Source of the DNA: Balanoglossus misakiensis
Taxonomy: Eukaryota > Hemichordata
NCBI GenBank assembly: GCA_040954595.2
Contig: CM082584.2
Location: 2,356,001-2,420,000 of the forward strand
Direction: 5' to 3'
Length of the DNA: 64,000 nt
The position numbers and the translations under genes are program-made. Below, in pieces: positions 47,255 through 58,584 of this stretch. Under the pieces are notes generated by a model. It was not told the origin of the DNA and ran no database searches. It saw only the letters and a list, made by a program, of their open reading frames with translations. Each line of letters starts with the position of its first letter. Positions within the stretch are counted from its first letter, which is position 1.

Positions 47255-47487
47255 TTATCTCGAGATCTCGAGATAATGCTATTCGTTTTCCTGACTTTTT
47301 ATTTTTTTATCTCGAGATCTCGAGATAATTCCAATTCGTTTTCCCGACTTTTTATTTTTTTATCTCGAGATCTCGAGATAATTCAAGTTCGTTTTCCCGA
47401 CTTTTTATTTTTTTATCTCGAGATCTCGAGATAATTCCAATTCGTTTTCCCGACTTTTTATTTTTTTATCTCGAGATCTCGAGATAA
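47255..47487. repeat. Left subterminal array of a perfect palindrome, 5 copies
   Basis: The core ATCTCGAGATCTCGAGAT, flanked by TT and AA (22-bp palindrome), starts at 47255, 47307, 47360, 47413 and 47466. Spacing is about 53 bp, separated by TTCGTTTTCCCGACTTTTTA. The symmetry suggests binding of a dimeric protein such as the transposase. Confidence 0.95.
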
Positions 47488-48220
47488 ATTTGTCTAAAGA
47501 GGGCGGGTGTATTGGTACGGAGACTGTCCAGAGAGGGCGGTGTATCGGTACAGAGAATATGGCGTTCTTTTACTAGCTTGACCTAGTACCAGGACTTTTC
47601 GTCGGATTCTGCCTTACATGCTGCATCGTATCTTATCAGACTGACTGAGTGTTGGTAAGTTGAGATTTTACCTCCTTCTCATAACCGTTAGATTTGTCGT
47701 ACACGTAACATGACCACACGATGCACAATTTGTACTGGTTTGTGATGTGGCAATCTATTGAGTCGCCTTGCACGTCAAGCGTCATCATGATCATGCCAAA
47801 CACGATCGACGCGACGTTGACAATGTGCTGCATGCAATAGGTTGACTGAGACGTTCTTGTCAGTATCTCGTACTCAACTTAACTTGCTTGATTTTTGATT
47901 CATGATGTAACATATGCCATCAATATATATCATACATGATTCAACTTGTGTGTGGGGCGGATAGTTACATCGCCTAGGATCAAGTTGCCATAACTGGATT
48001 CTTCCAATAAATAAATGCACTTTAACTTGATCTTGAATATTAAACAATGCAATGTTAACATCAGTACAGCTGCTGTGATTTATTTTACTTTGCTTCAGTC
48101 TGCGATTATGACACAGACAAATGTGAGTGTGTATGGTGACCTCAGTACATCCAAGGTCAAACGTCAACAACTCTTCAGTTGATATGAAAGTTTCAAACAA
48201 AAAAATTAAAGCAAAATAGG

Positions 48221-48221
<1 letters not shown>

Positions 48222-48272
<51 letters not shown>
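48222..48272 (+). repeat. GT microsatellite
   Basis: An uninterrupted (GT)n of about 50 bp inside the intron upstream of the SAM/HECT-like start. Confidence 0.9.
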
Positions 48273-48280
<8 letters not shown>

Positions 48281-48444
48281 CTGTCTCTATGTATTAATGA
48301 GTGTGTGTGTAATGTTTGTGCACATTGATTGACTTGATTTAATATTGAAGATTTAAGCACCGATGGCATTTATTACAAAGAGTTATATTATTATCAATAG
48401 AGTCCAAGTTGAAGTCTTAATCACTCCCTAAATTATTTTAAATT

Positions 48445-48647
48445 GTATGTATGTATGTATGTATGTATGTATGTATGCATGTATGTATGTATGTATGTAT
48501 GTATGTATGTATGTATGTATGTATGTATGTATGTATGTATGTATGTATGTATGTATGTATGTATGTATGTATGTATGTATGCATGTATGTATGTATGTAT
48601 GTATGTATGTATGTATGTATGTATGTATGTATGTATGTATGTATGTT
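48445..48647 (+). repeat. GTAT tetranucleotide microsatellite, about 200 bp
   Basis: Roughly 50 repeats of ATGT/GTAT with two C variants. It creates artificial open frames on both strands (YVCM and YIHT repeats), which are not genes. A shorter relative lies at 49105-49160. Confidence 0.95.
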
Positions 48648-48872
48648 GACAATTGAGAAGTTTCCTCACCAAAAATTCTGAACAAAATTCTTGCTTCACT
48701 GTAATTTTTGGTGAAATATCAACTTTATTCAAGGTGAGAAAGTAGATAGTTTTTCCTTCTGAGATAATATTCTCAAATTTCCCAAACTGTTCATAAAATC
48801 AAGTTGATGCATTATTTCATGCTTGTCTTTAGGTACATCAGTTTTGATTTAACTGTTGTTGATTTTCCTTAC

Positions 48873-51385
48873 AGAAAAATATTACTTCAGCAAACAGATC
48901 AGACAAAATGGCAGAAAAACTATATGAATTTCTTAGACGACGCAGAGTGCCTGAAGAGGAAATTGACAGACTTGAACAGGAAAAGGTAAATTTTTTATTA
49001 GTTCTTGTTGCATATATGTAAATATGGCTAAATGAGCTTTAAGGCTAGTAGGTGGAAAAATATTCATTGACAGTCTTTCCATCTTTGTTTGTTTGTTTGT
49101 TTGTATGTATGTACCCGTATGTATGTATGTATGTATGTATGTATGTATGTATGTATGTATTTAGCGAGACCCCCCGCACCCTCTGCCAATATGCATGCAC
49201 TAAGATTCCATGTGCTTTAAATTGATTTTCAGATTGATCCATCGGTGATCCTCTTAATGGATGATGAGATGTTATCTAAGTATTTGACATCTTATGGGGA
49301 CAGAGTTGCTGCTGTGGACTTCTCTCGCAGATTATTTTGTACTGTTCCAGAGAGAGCAGGAAGTCAGAACTACTGAAAAAAATAAGACAAAAATTTAGCC
49401 TTCGAAATGGAAAGCAGAATAGTGTATCAGATGACAAGGGAGAATCAAGTAAAGGTAATCGTGGACAAGCCTCAACTAGACCAAGACCATTTGGTAATAC
49501 ACATGCAGCAAAAATAAAGCGGAAAATTGAAATAGGATGGCTTGATTTTGATTTCATTGAAAAAGAATACAAGCAAGTTCGAGCCAGAAAAGGTGGTGGA
49601 ACAAGGTGTATATCAGTAAGTAAGTCGAGCACGAAAGCTGATCTCCTGACTACAGGAAAAGATTTGTTTTTCCCCAACGGCGTATCACAGCGAGGAGACA
49701 TGGACAGTTATCACGTTGACATAAGAGATTCAGGAGAAAGAACAATTGATGAAACAAGCACCGTTGGCGAATTGTATGAAGTAACTGGATTTAGAATGCT
49801 CCGCTTCTACATTATGACAAAGAGAAAAGACTGTGAACAGGTAGTGAAATCTAAAAAGAAGAGCAGACAAACAAGTAAGCAGTCACAATTAGAATCAGTG
49901 TCATTGTCAGATGACAGCAGTGATGCTGATCTACCTGATCCAGGACTTGATAGGCATGTGCCAGTTCCACCGGCAAAGACGAGACAAGCAAGCAAGGGAC
50001 AGTCACAAGCTCTTCCACAGGAATCTATTGATATGTTGTCTGATGAGAGCAATGATGCAGGTGTACCAAGTGCAGGAAACCACAATAAGCATATCCTAGA
50101 TACAGTTCACCATGATCATGGTATGCCCAGTTGTAGCAGATTCCAGTCTGAACCCATCCCTGACGTAGGTTCTGAAGTCACATTAGAGACAGTCGATTCT
50201 GATGCAGAACCACTGGTGATTAGTGATAATGATTCAAACATTGTTCAGTTTGGATCACGGGGTTCCAATAGTAACTCAGCAGAAAGCCTTGATTCTACAT
50301 TGCCGTTCTTTGAAAATGATGAACCTGTTAGCCAATCCCAGCCCCAAGACACTACCAGTCATATCAGTGAAGATCAAGACCCAGTGGAGACTAGAACACT
50401 TGTAATACACAGGAGTGATGTTTTGAATGACATGATTTCAGAATTCTCAGATCCAAAGATTATGGCATGTCCTATCAATGTGGCCATGGTTATGCCAGGA
50501 GGTAATATTGAGCGTGGTAGTGGTAGTGGAGTTGTGAGAGACTGTTTTACAAGTTTTTGGTCCGAGTTCTATGAATGTTGCACAGTTGGAAAGAATTGCC
50601 GGGTGCCATTCATTAGGCATGATTACCCAAGAGAAAAATGGGAAGCTGTAGCAAGAATAATCATGAAGGGTTGGAAGGAAATGGATTACTTCCCTATTGA
50701 GTTTGCAAAGCCATTCATGGAAGAAGTAATGTTTGGAGACCAGAAGTGTGAAGAGGCAAGTCGACTTCAAGTGTATTATCACTTCCTGTCTGAATCGGAC
50801 CGTGAAGTATTTGAAGCTGCAATGAAGAACTTTCAAGAAGTAGAAGAAGATGAGTTAATTGAAGTGTTAGACCGACATGACTGTAAAAGACTGCCAACCA
50901 AAGAAAACATTGGATCCATTCTGCACGAAATAGCGCATAAAGAGATAGTACAAGAGCCAATGTTTGTCATTGATAGTTGGCGACCAATCTTACAGCCATT
51001 AGGCAAACAAATTGGCAAAGAGAACTTGGATAGACTGTATAATGACAAGAAACCAACAACAAAGAAAGTCCTACAACATCTTCAAATCGCCGAATGCTTG
51101 AATAATGATGAGAGGGCTGTTGCTAATCACTTAAAACGATATATCCGTGAACTTGAACAAAGTACTCTAAAGAAGTTCCTGAGATATTGCACTGGTTGTG
51201 ACATAATGACAGCAGAGCCGATTCAAGTGTCATTTGTTAAACTTGATGGTTTACAACGTCGTCCAGTTGCTCACACATGTGGCAATGTGCTTGAACTGCC
51301 ATTGTCATATGCCAACTTCGTAGAATTCAGAAGTGAGTTCAATGCAGTTTTGAACAGTGGTTTTTGGGACATGGATATTATTTGA
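48873..51385 (+). pseudogene. SAM-like plus HECT-like protein of element 3, one frameshift
   Basis: A noncoding exon may end at a GTAAGT donor near 47654. The next exon begins after TTACAG at 48873, with ATG at 48908 (MAEKLYEFLRRRRVPEEEID), to 48985. Exon 2 starts at 49233 (IDPSVILLMDDEMLSKYLTS). The N-terminal module looks like a SAM-type helical domain. The frame stops at TGA 49374, but a second frame is open from about 49337 to 51385 (at least 680 codons), implying one indel near 49335-49370. The second frame has IGWLDF, KGGGTR and FFPNGVSQRGDM motifs, a Ser/Asp-rich linker, and a C-terminal HECT-like lobe. That lobe ends FLRYCTGCDI, then RRPVAHTCGNVLELPLSYAN; the HTC Cys matches the HECT ubiquitin-ligase active site. 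AATAAA lies at 52384. The role is probably ubiquitin transfer or a derived function accessory to the transposon. Confidence 0.78.
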
Positions 51386-51773
51386 GACCATTGATATTGT
51401 TTCCATTGGTAGAACAGCAATGGTGAGTTATTACATGAATTAAAGGGACAATATTGTTGTGTTTGGCTTACATTGATAGAAAGAATACAGGGAATACTTG
51501 TGTAAAGTCACTTGGTATGCAAAGTAATGATTATGTCAATGATGAACCTGACGTGTCAGAAGTCACCTCTTTGCTGCATGGAAGAGGTGAATTTATGTGG
51601 ATTCATTAAGGGATGCGCCTGTAACTTTGCACTATTTTCAGTGTTTTCTTTAAATGTTCATACAGTTGCCATTTACTGTCATATTTCCTACAAATTGTTT
51701 TATCATTGATTACGTTAAATGTTTACACATATTATCTAATATATGGAGAAGCTAAATACTTGATGTGTTATTG

Positions 51774-51984
51774 CAGCCTGTTGTGGGGAGTTATTCAGTT
51801 ACTTATTCAGCCTGTTGTGGGGAGTTATTCAGTTACTTATTCAGCCTGTTGTGGGGAGTTATTCAGTTACTTATTCAGCCTGTTGTGGGGAGTTATTCAG
51901 TTACTTTTTCAGCCTGTTGTGGGGAGTTATTCAGTTACTTATTCAGCCTGTTGTGGGGAGTTATTCAGTTACTTATTCAGTTAC
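51774..51984. repeat. 34-bp tandem repeat, about 6 copies
   Basis: CAGCCTGTTGTGGGGAGTTA plus TTCAGTTACTTATT repeats at 34-bp intervals from 51774, almost without variation, in the 3' flank of the SAM/HECT-like gene. It is open in several frames by chance. Confidence 0.95.
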
Positions 51985-52383
51985 TATGTGACACAGTGTG
52001 TGACATAATGGTGAAAGCACAGGATGACCAGGCTTGGTTATTGGTGTACATATAATGTAAACAAACAACTAGGAGTAGTCTCGGTTCCACTCTACCAAAG
52101 AAGATCAGTGCTTTACTTGTCACTTATTGTCTGTATACTTAGTTTCTTTATTAACATGTTTGTTTGTTTGTTTACATATTTACATCTACAACCAAGCCTG
52201 GGCATCATGTGGTTTTAAGGTGCAAACAGTTGAGCCACAAAGTTGTTGTATTTCAGCTTTTATTTGCGGTGACAGTATTATACTTTACAGAATTAGATCT
52301 AACATTAACACAAAGTCTGTGCCATAGTTTCATATTACTTCAGTGTTGAAGATGAACAATATTGTCATTATGTTCTGAAAGTT

Positions 52384-52389
52384 AATAAA
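52384..52389 (+). terminator. Polyadenylation signal of the SAM/HECT-like gene
   Basis: AATAAA about 1 kb past the stop codon at 51385, after the 34-bp repeat and just before the convergent integrase gene. Confidence 0.5.
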
Positions 52390-52504
52390 ACTTTGTTGTG
52401 TTGACAAATATCTTGCTTTAATTCATCCAGTTCCTTGCATGGAAGTGACATTGTTGTTGTTGTTTGGGTGATGTATAATAATTTCCTTTTACAGTAAGGT
52501 CTTG

Positions 52505-54517
52505 CTAGTCAGATAAGGATTCATATTTTATAGAATTTCGGAGATTCACGTACAATTCCACAGCAGAATATGGGTCAGAAGGTAAATGCATATTGTTGTC
52601 GACCATGTATGAGACACAGTACTCGAATAAATCTTCATCACAGGGGCACGCTCCTTTGAACACACATTCCTCTCGGCATGTGTTAATCTGTTCCTGAGAA
52701 ACAGTTGATCCGAAATCATGACTTCCATACATCTCCGGGACAAAGAACATCATGTGAGGTCGCCCGATGGGAGAGACTGCGTTACGTGAACGACTGATCC
52801 TGTGACAATTCCATTCCATTACAGCATCATCCAGTTCATCCTGAATTATAAAATGACAGGCACAAAATGTATGAGGAAGTTCAATGTTAGCAGTTTAATA
52901 CATGCATCAGTTAAACATAGTCCCTAGGTACTATAGGATATCTAAAAGATACATACATGGTGACACCTCATCTACATGAACTCTTCAGACGGGAAGGTAC
53001 ACCTAAAATTAATTTATTGTAGTGAAATATAACCAAACAAACGGAATAAAATTACAAATATTATAATTATAACAATTTACATATATTAGATTATCAATTG
53101 GTGTATAGACGGGTTTACCAGCTGGCGTGTAATTTATGATGAGGCTTATCACACCAACAGTATTCGATCCGAGATTAATAGTAAGGTATTTGTCGAAGGA
53201 GTGGAAAGTCTAAAATGTTGTCCAACATATGCATGCAGGATAGAGGTGCATAAAATGGACAATTGGAATAAGTAGACAAGGACAGTCTTAAATCACACAC
53301 ACAATGCATTGCAGGTTGTGATTTTTGTTCATCATGATACATATCAACACATGTACAGCACATTTTAAGCCTTTTTTACTTTGTATTTGAAGGTTTAAAC
53401 CAAAATATGTGAGCAGTCCTTTCTTTTCAATACATAAAAACGTTCTTTTTTATACTCCTCCCATTTGGAAGAGCGTAGGGTTATTGTTAGTCAGTTTATA
53501 CATGGGACTTCTTATATTTTATTGTATTGTACGTTTTCACTATATAATATCAATCCTAGCAATATTTTCTATATAAGTATTTAAAGTATATACAGTATAA
53601 GTGATAGTGTAACAGATTGAGGAAAGACAATTATTTTTTCAGTCCCAAATTCTTCTTCTTACCTGTATCATTTTCAGGAAGCAAAATCTGACCAGATCTT
53701 TATCAAGATAATCACCACTGAAGACTCCATCATCCTTTAGTTTCTAGAAAAGATCCAACCAAAACTGTCCACAGTGTTGGCGAAATGTACCCCACCATCG
53801 TTCTATGCGTTGGTTGAGTTGACTGCTGCCATAATAAAAGCAGTTGTCATCATTTGTTAGAAACTTCTGGAACTGTTCAACATGTCCATTTTCTGTGCCT
53901 CTATCCGCTCGCATGTTTTGGGGGCAAGATTTCAGACTTTCAACTTCTTTGATGAAGTACCCTGCTATAATCTTCGGATCACTGTTGGTGTGATAAGCTT
54001 GAGCCCAAATTACACGCCTGGAAAACCCGTCTATACACCCATTGATTGCTATTCCGTAAGGGGAAAGTTTGTCATACGAATCTAGGTGCCACATATAGTT
54101 CGGCCCAGGAGACCCATACTGGCGACGGCGTAGACGACGTCTCTTTCTTAATTCCACACCTATGGGGTCAATGATCTGGAGTAACAACCGCACACTCTCC
54201 CTGTCGATAACCAATCCTCTCTGGACACACTTTAAATGCATCCACCGATAGCCGTGGAGTCTTCCAGATTTGTCAACCTCTTCTCTCAGAAATGTTATTA
54301 CCTCATTGATGTCTGAATGGTACTTCCGTCTGAAAAGTCCGAGTTTCTTCAGTAATCTTTTAAGATGACGCATACTAATGACAACGTTATGATTGACAGC
54401 TAAAGTAGCCAGGATTTCACTGTAGTTGAAGCCCATGTTGAAATAGATACGGATTATATCATCTCTTTCCATGGTGACGTTATCTGTTCGATAGAGGAGG
54501 AATGTTAATTGTCGCAT
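52505..54517 (-). pseudogene. Integrase-type (rve) transposase of element 3, in-frame TAG
   Basis: Exon 1 is 54517-53663 and exon 2 is 52840-52505, with a GTAAGA donor and TTCAG acceptor in phase 0. The N-terminus (1-130) has helix-turn-helix character and a basic stretch RKRRRLRRRQYG. The integrase core follows. D146 lies in YMWHLDSYDKL, then INGCIDGFSRRVIWAQAY, D205 in MRADRGTENG, and E239 in NQRIERWWGTF. A TAG at codon 258 (53746-53744) interrupts the frame; the same frame stays open (KLKDDGVFSGDYLDKDL) to the donor and through exon 2 (SPIGRPHMMFFVPEMYG) to its stop, 396 codons including the TAG. It is one nonsense change from an intact reading frame. A later start at codon 16 is possible. 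It is convergent with the SAM/HECT-like gene. Confidence 0.85.
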
Positions 54518-54911
54518 TATATAAAAGGAATTATCGTATAATGATAATGAATAAAGTATAATATTGAAACCAATTGTTTAGTAACTTTACCACTGAGTCA
54601 GTTTTCTTGCCAACTTGGAAAGTAATCTCTGGCCAAGACTTCGGTAATTTGTCCCAGTACGTATAACTAGTAATTATAAATATTACGAAGTTGAAATGTC
54701 AACTAATTACCAAGACTCATGCACTCAGTCTGATGATACGATGCAGCATGCAGCTCTGAAACCGACGATCACTCCTACCATTGAATACACTGAGTGCTTG
54801 CTTGCCAATTCTCCGTACCGATATCGATGCATGTCCCTCTCTGGACCGATATCGATGCATGGTCCTCTCTGGACAGTCCCCCTACCAACACACCGCCCTC
54901 TTTCGAGAGAA

Positions 54912-55404
54912 TTATCTCGAGATCTCGAGATAAAAAAATAAAAAGTCGGGAAAACGAATAGCATTATCTCGAGATCTCGAGATAAAAAAATAAAAAGTCA
55001 GGAAAACGAACTTGAATTATCTCGAGATCTCAAGATAAAAAAATAAAAAGTCGGGAAAACGAATAGCATTATCTCGAGATCTCGAGATAAAAAAATAAAA
55101 AGTCAGGAAAACGAACTTGAATTATCTCGAGATCTCGAGATAAAAAAATAAAAAGTCGGGAAAACGAATAGCATTATCTCGAGATCTCGAGATAAAAAAA
55201 TAAAAAGTCAGGAAAACGAACTTGAATTATCTCGAGATCTCGAGATAAAAAAATAAAAGTCGGGAAAACGAATGGAATTATCTCGAGATCTCGAGATATA
55301 AAAATAAAAAGTCAGGAAAACGAACTTGAATTATCTCGAGATCTCGAGATAAAAAAATAAAAAGTCAGGAAAACGAATGGAATTATCTCGAGATCTCGAG
55401 ATAA
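54912..55404. repeat. Right subterminal palindrome array, about 10 copies
   Basis: The ATCTCGAGATCTCGAGAT core recurs at 54912, 54964, 55017, 55069, 55122, 55174, 55227, 55278, 55331 and 55383 (about 52-53 bp apart). One copy carries CAAG in place of CGAG and one ends GATATA. The spacers (AAAAAGTCGGGAAAACGAA) are the reverse complement of the left spacers. Confidence 0.95.
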
Positions 55405-55449
55405 TTTTTTATTTATTGCGTATGTACATGTCCCCAACTGGCTTTCATA

Positions 55450-55455
55450 GTTTTA
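55450..55455 (+). repeat. Target-site duplication of element 3, right
   Basis: GTTTTA, identical to 47204-47209. Confidence 0.85.
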
Positions 55456-58140
55456 AACCGATGGTGGCAAAGAAGTTTTCCGCGAACATGAAAACAACAC
55501 AGCTGCAAAATGAAGGTATTGTTCTACTGATACATTAAACGCACAACTTAGAATATGTGCCGTTTTAGCCACATGCAGTTTGCAGGCACCATGTAGCTCT
55601 GCTTGGCATAGTAAAACACGTGTCACGTGTTGATCACATGACTTAAATGAAGGCGAACGTCCATGTTTGTATGGGAGGGTCACCAGTTTTACGGCGCTGC
55701 ATTAACGACGTTTACGATTCGGCGACAAACACGTCAAGTAGGTTCCCATTTGTGAAATTTTCGTTCGATCTTTATTTCTGACAACATTATGTACATGTTC
55801 ATGTAGTTTATTGTTTGAAAATCGGTGCGTATCATTTTGCTCCGCACCCAACGGATTTTCCTATGGATGGCTCCATAGCTTTGGGGAGGGAGAGCAGCGT
55901 TGACCCAAACAGCGTATAAGTCCAGAGCTATGCTGGGCAGAGCTGTGTGTCTTTACGACGTCACTCCTGTATATGAGAGAGACGGTGGGCGATCTCTTTT
56001 ACAGTTATTTTCAAAATATTGTTTTTAAAAAAATAATATTTATTATTATCATCATCATCATCATCATGATTCCAGCTATTAATTTGCAGTACACGTTGTT
56101 GTCTTTTGCCAGAAAGGAATGCATTTCTCATATCACCTTACAAACTGCCAGAAATCCAAACAACACCTTTATGATAAAGCCTACAATGAAATGGTGGATG
56201 GTACAAATCAAAGATTATGTGACTGCATGATCCTCTCCACATGATACTTCTCAAAGGATATTAATTTGCTTGGAGGGTGAATGTCTGTTGCTAAGCAACC
56301 AATGATGTGGGAGTGATGTAGAAATCTTTGTGATTTCTCAAAATATAACCATTATTCTAAATTAATATTTCCGTCAATTGGTTTTCAAGCATAATATATA
56401 CACAACACAACAAATTATATTGATATACCATGCCTAAAATATGAAATGGAAAAAATGCAATCAAATGAGTGGCCAAGCAAATTTTTTCAAAATTTTCCAT
56501 TTAATTAACATTTTGTAATAGTTTATATATTTGAGGCTGACTGTGGGTTGATTCTGTCTGTCTTAAACATTCAAGAAAAATTTGTTTGTAAAGTCATTTC
56601 AATGCCTGTCTATTAAAGCCTGTATAGCTGCCAAATTTCACATATAAAATACTTCAAATATATTCCCTATCCTCTAAATCCTCAACTTAAGCCATATTAC
56701 TCGCATTTGCATCAGTTTGTCATCTTTTGGCAACGCAAACCACGATAGCTGCGTACTGTTTGTATGGAGGCTGATGAAATAGGTGCGGCACCGTTTTAAT
56801 ACAAAAGTGTTCAAATTGCAACATGCAGTCATAATCGGGCATCGATAAGGTGTTCATCTATACCTAAGTAAGCTTATTTAGATGGACTAATTTAAGTTGG
56901 AAATTAATGCTAAAAAGTGGCAGCTCTAGAGACTTTCAATTCCACATTTTCTAATTCCACAATTGTTGGATGTAAATGTATTTGAAATATGTGCTTTGAT
57001 TGGATTATATGACATAGATTTATTTGAAGGGTGTGTTTGGATTAGATTATGTGACCATTGGATTTTGGATTTGTGTTCAAGAATTGTTTGGAAATATAGA
57101 AGGGATCTGATGAAAAATGTTCAGGCAATTATTTTACCTTGGTCTAGAGTTTTAAAAAAGGGTGCGTGATTTTCATGTTGTTTGGGTATTGATACTATGT
57201 TCACTTCCAGTTCTATATTTGCAAATTGAGATATGCTTAAATGTCCAGTATTCAGCTTATCAACTCTACCAGTATTTTCATTAATAACAATAAAATTTAT
57301 GCGTTTATTGTTTGTGTAATTTGGATTATTAAGTCAAATGAGGGACAGTTCTTAATGTACACCTTGGAATGAATCAATCAACAACATAATAGATAGGTGC
57401 ATATTTTTCCTCTATTTTGATGTGAACTTTGCTAAATCCTTTTTATCATTTAAACAATGACCTTTGGCTTTTCAGAGACGCGGTCAAGATGTCTCTCCTA
57501 ATCCGTTTGAGCTCGCGCTCTGATTCGATAGTATCATGCAGATGTTGCTTCATGTGATTGGCTAACGTCCTTGTCACGTGACGTGGCATACGTGTGGAAC
57601 ATACGTTCGGAACAACAAACGACACTTGTACGCGTAAATTATGATTACGTATAAAATAATTCGGATAATCTCAATTTTTGGCGATCGATCTATAAAAATG
57701 AAATTGTGAAGTAAGTAGGCAACCATGGTGATACTTCCGGTGGAACGCCATTCTCGTGCACAGGGGCGACAAACGTTCTGCGCATGCGCTACCGGAAGTA
57801 CAATGTGGGCGAGTGTTTTCAACCAGCTGATACGCGTCTAGCCAGGAGTCTGGCCAAGTTTTACCTTCTATAAGTTGTTTCGGCTGCAATCTGGTAACGC
57901 CAATGCAGATATATTATTATTGTTATTTCTTACGTCTTTTGATAATATGATTGGACAAACTGTCACTCGGTAAACTCTGTAGTAGAAACGGTGTAGCCGC
58001 GGGAAAGTGTTTACCCACAGTGTTTTGCATGTTTATCTTTGGTTTCAAAACATAGCTGCGGATCGCATTTCGCGGATCGGCCGTAGCCCTTGAGATGAAA
58101 CTTGGTAAATTCATGGCCGATAGAGTCTTGGCGTTCTGTT
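55456..58140. other. No gene recognised
   Basis: No supported exon. A short (ATC)n tract lies near 56047-56067. The part from about 57470 has more CpG and may include regulatory DNA for the exons that follow. Confidence 0.35.
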
Positions 58141-58153
58141 AGTTGCGCCAATA

Positions 58154-58223
58154 TCACAGGTCGCACCGTAGTTGACAGCACTTAGAATTTTCTGAGCTCT
58201 GTCAACTACGGTGCGACCTATAC
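58154..58223. promoter_or_regulatory. Inverted pair of a 21-bp motif near a possible transcription start
   Basis: AGGTCGCACCGTAGTTGACA and its reverse complement lie either side of a 20-25-bp spacer. The same core CAACTACGGTGCGACC occurs at 46680-46695. The pair lies just upstream of a GAG/GTGAGT donor (58315) that may end a plus-strand first exon. A palindromic factor-binding site is the simplest reading. Confidence 0.5.
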
Positions 58224-58584
58224 CAATATGGCACCACCTATAGATGCTTCCACCATGTTCCAATAAATTAGAATATCGATTCCGTCTACCGGTACTACGG
58301 AAAACATAAACGAGGTGAGTCTGGTGGTTGTTGTGCTATGTTTAATTGTGATTGTATTGGTATGAGAGATGTTATCAAAGAGAAAATCCAATGTATAAAT
58401 AACGAAAATATTTATTATAAAAATATATGATCATTTCCCATCTATATTATGTACATACATGTAGATTAAATCGACCACTTCTCTGAAAACATCAATATCC
58501 AAAATTACATATTTACATAAACAAAGCAATTCAAAACATTTGCTATGTATTCCTTAATGTACACTGCCCATTATTTATTTACAG

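Larger units (their letters stand above)
47210..55449. mobile_element. Element 3: 8.24-kb integrase-type transposon with SAM/HECT-like gene
   Basis: The left end TATGAAAGCCAGTTGGGGAC (47210) and its reverse complement (ending 55449) are inverted repeats of more than 60 bp, identical through CATGTACATACGCAATAAAT. They are flanked by the same hexamer GTTTTA at 47204-47209 and 55450-55455. Inside are palindrome arrays at both ends, a plus-strand SAM/HECT-like gene and a minus-strand integrase-type transposase, convergently transcribed. The integrase core plus a 6-bp duplication is consistent with the IS3EU-type group in Repbase usage; that assignment is from memory. Each gene carries one break, so this copy looks recently inactivated. 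Confidence 0.9.

Noticed and set aside
48428-48732. Open frames of YIHT or YVCM repeats on both strands
   Set aside because: They are translations of a GTAT microsatellite with no start, splice or domain evidence.
51706-52055. Repetitive reading frames with CCGELFSYLFSLLWG-type repeats
   Set aside because: They come from a 34-bp tandem repeat that is open in several frames by chance; no gene features surround it.
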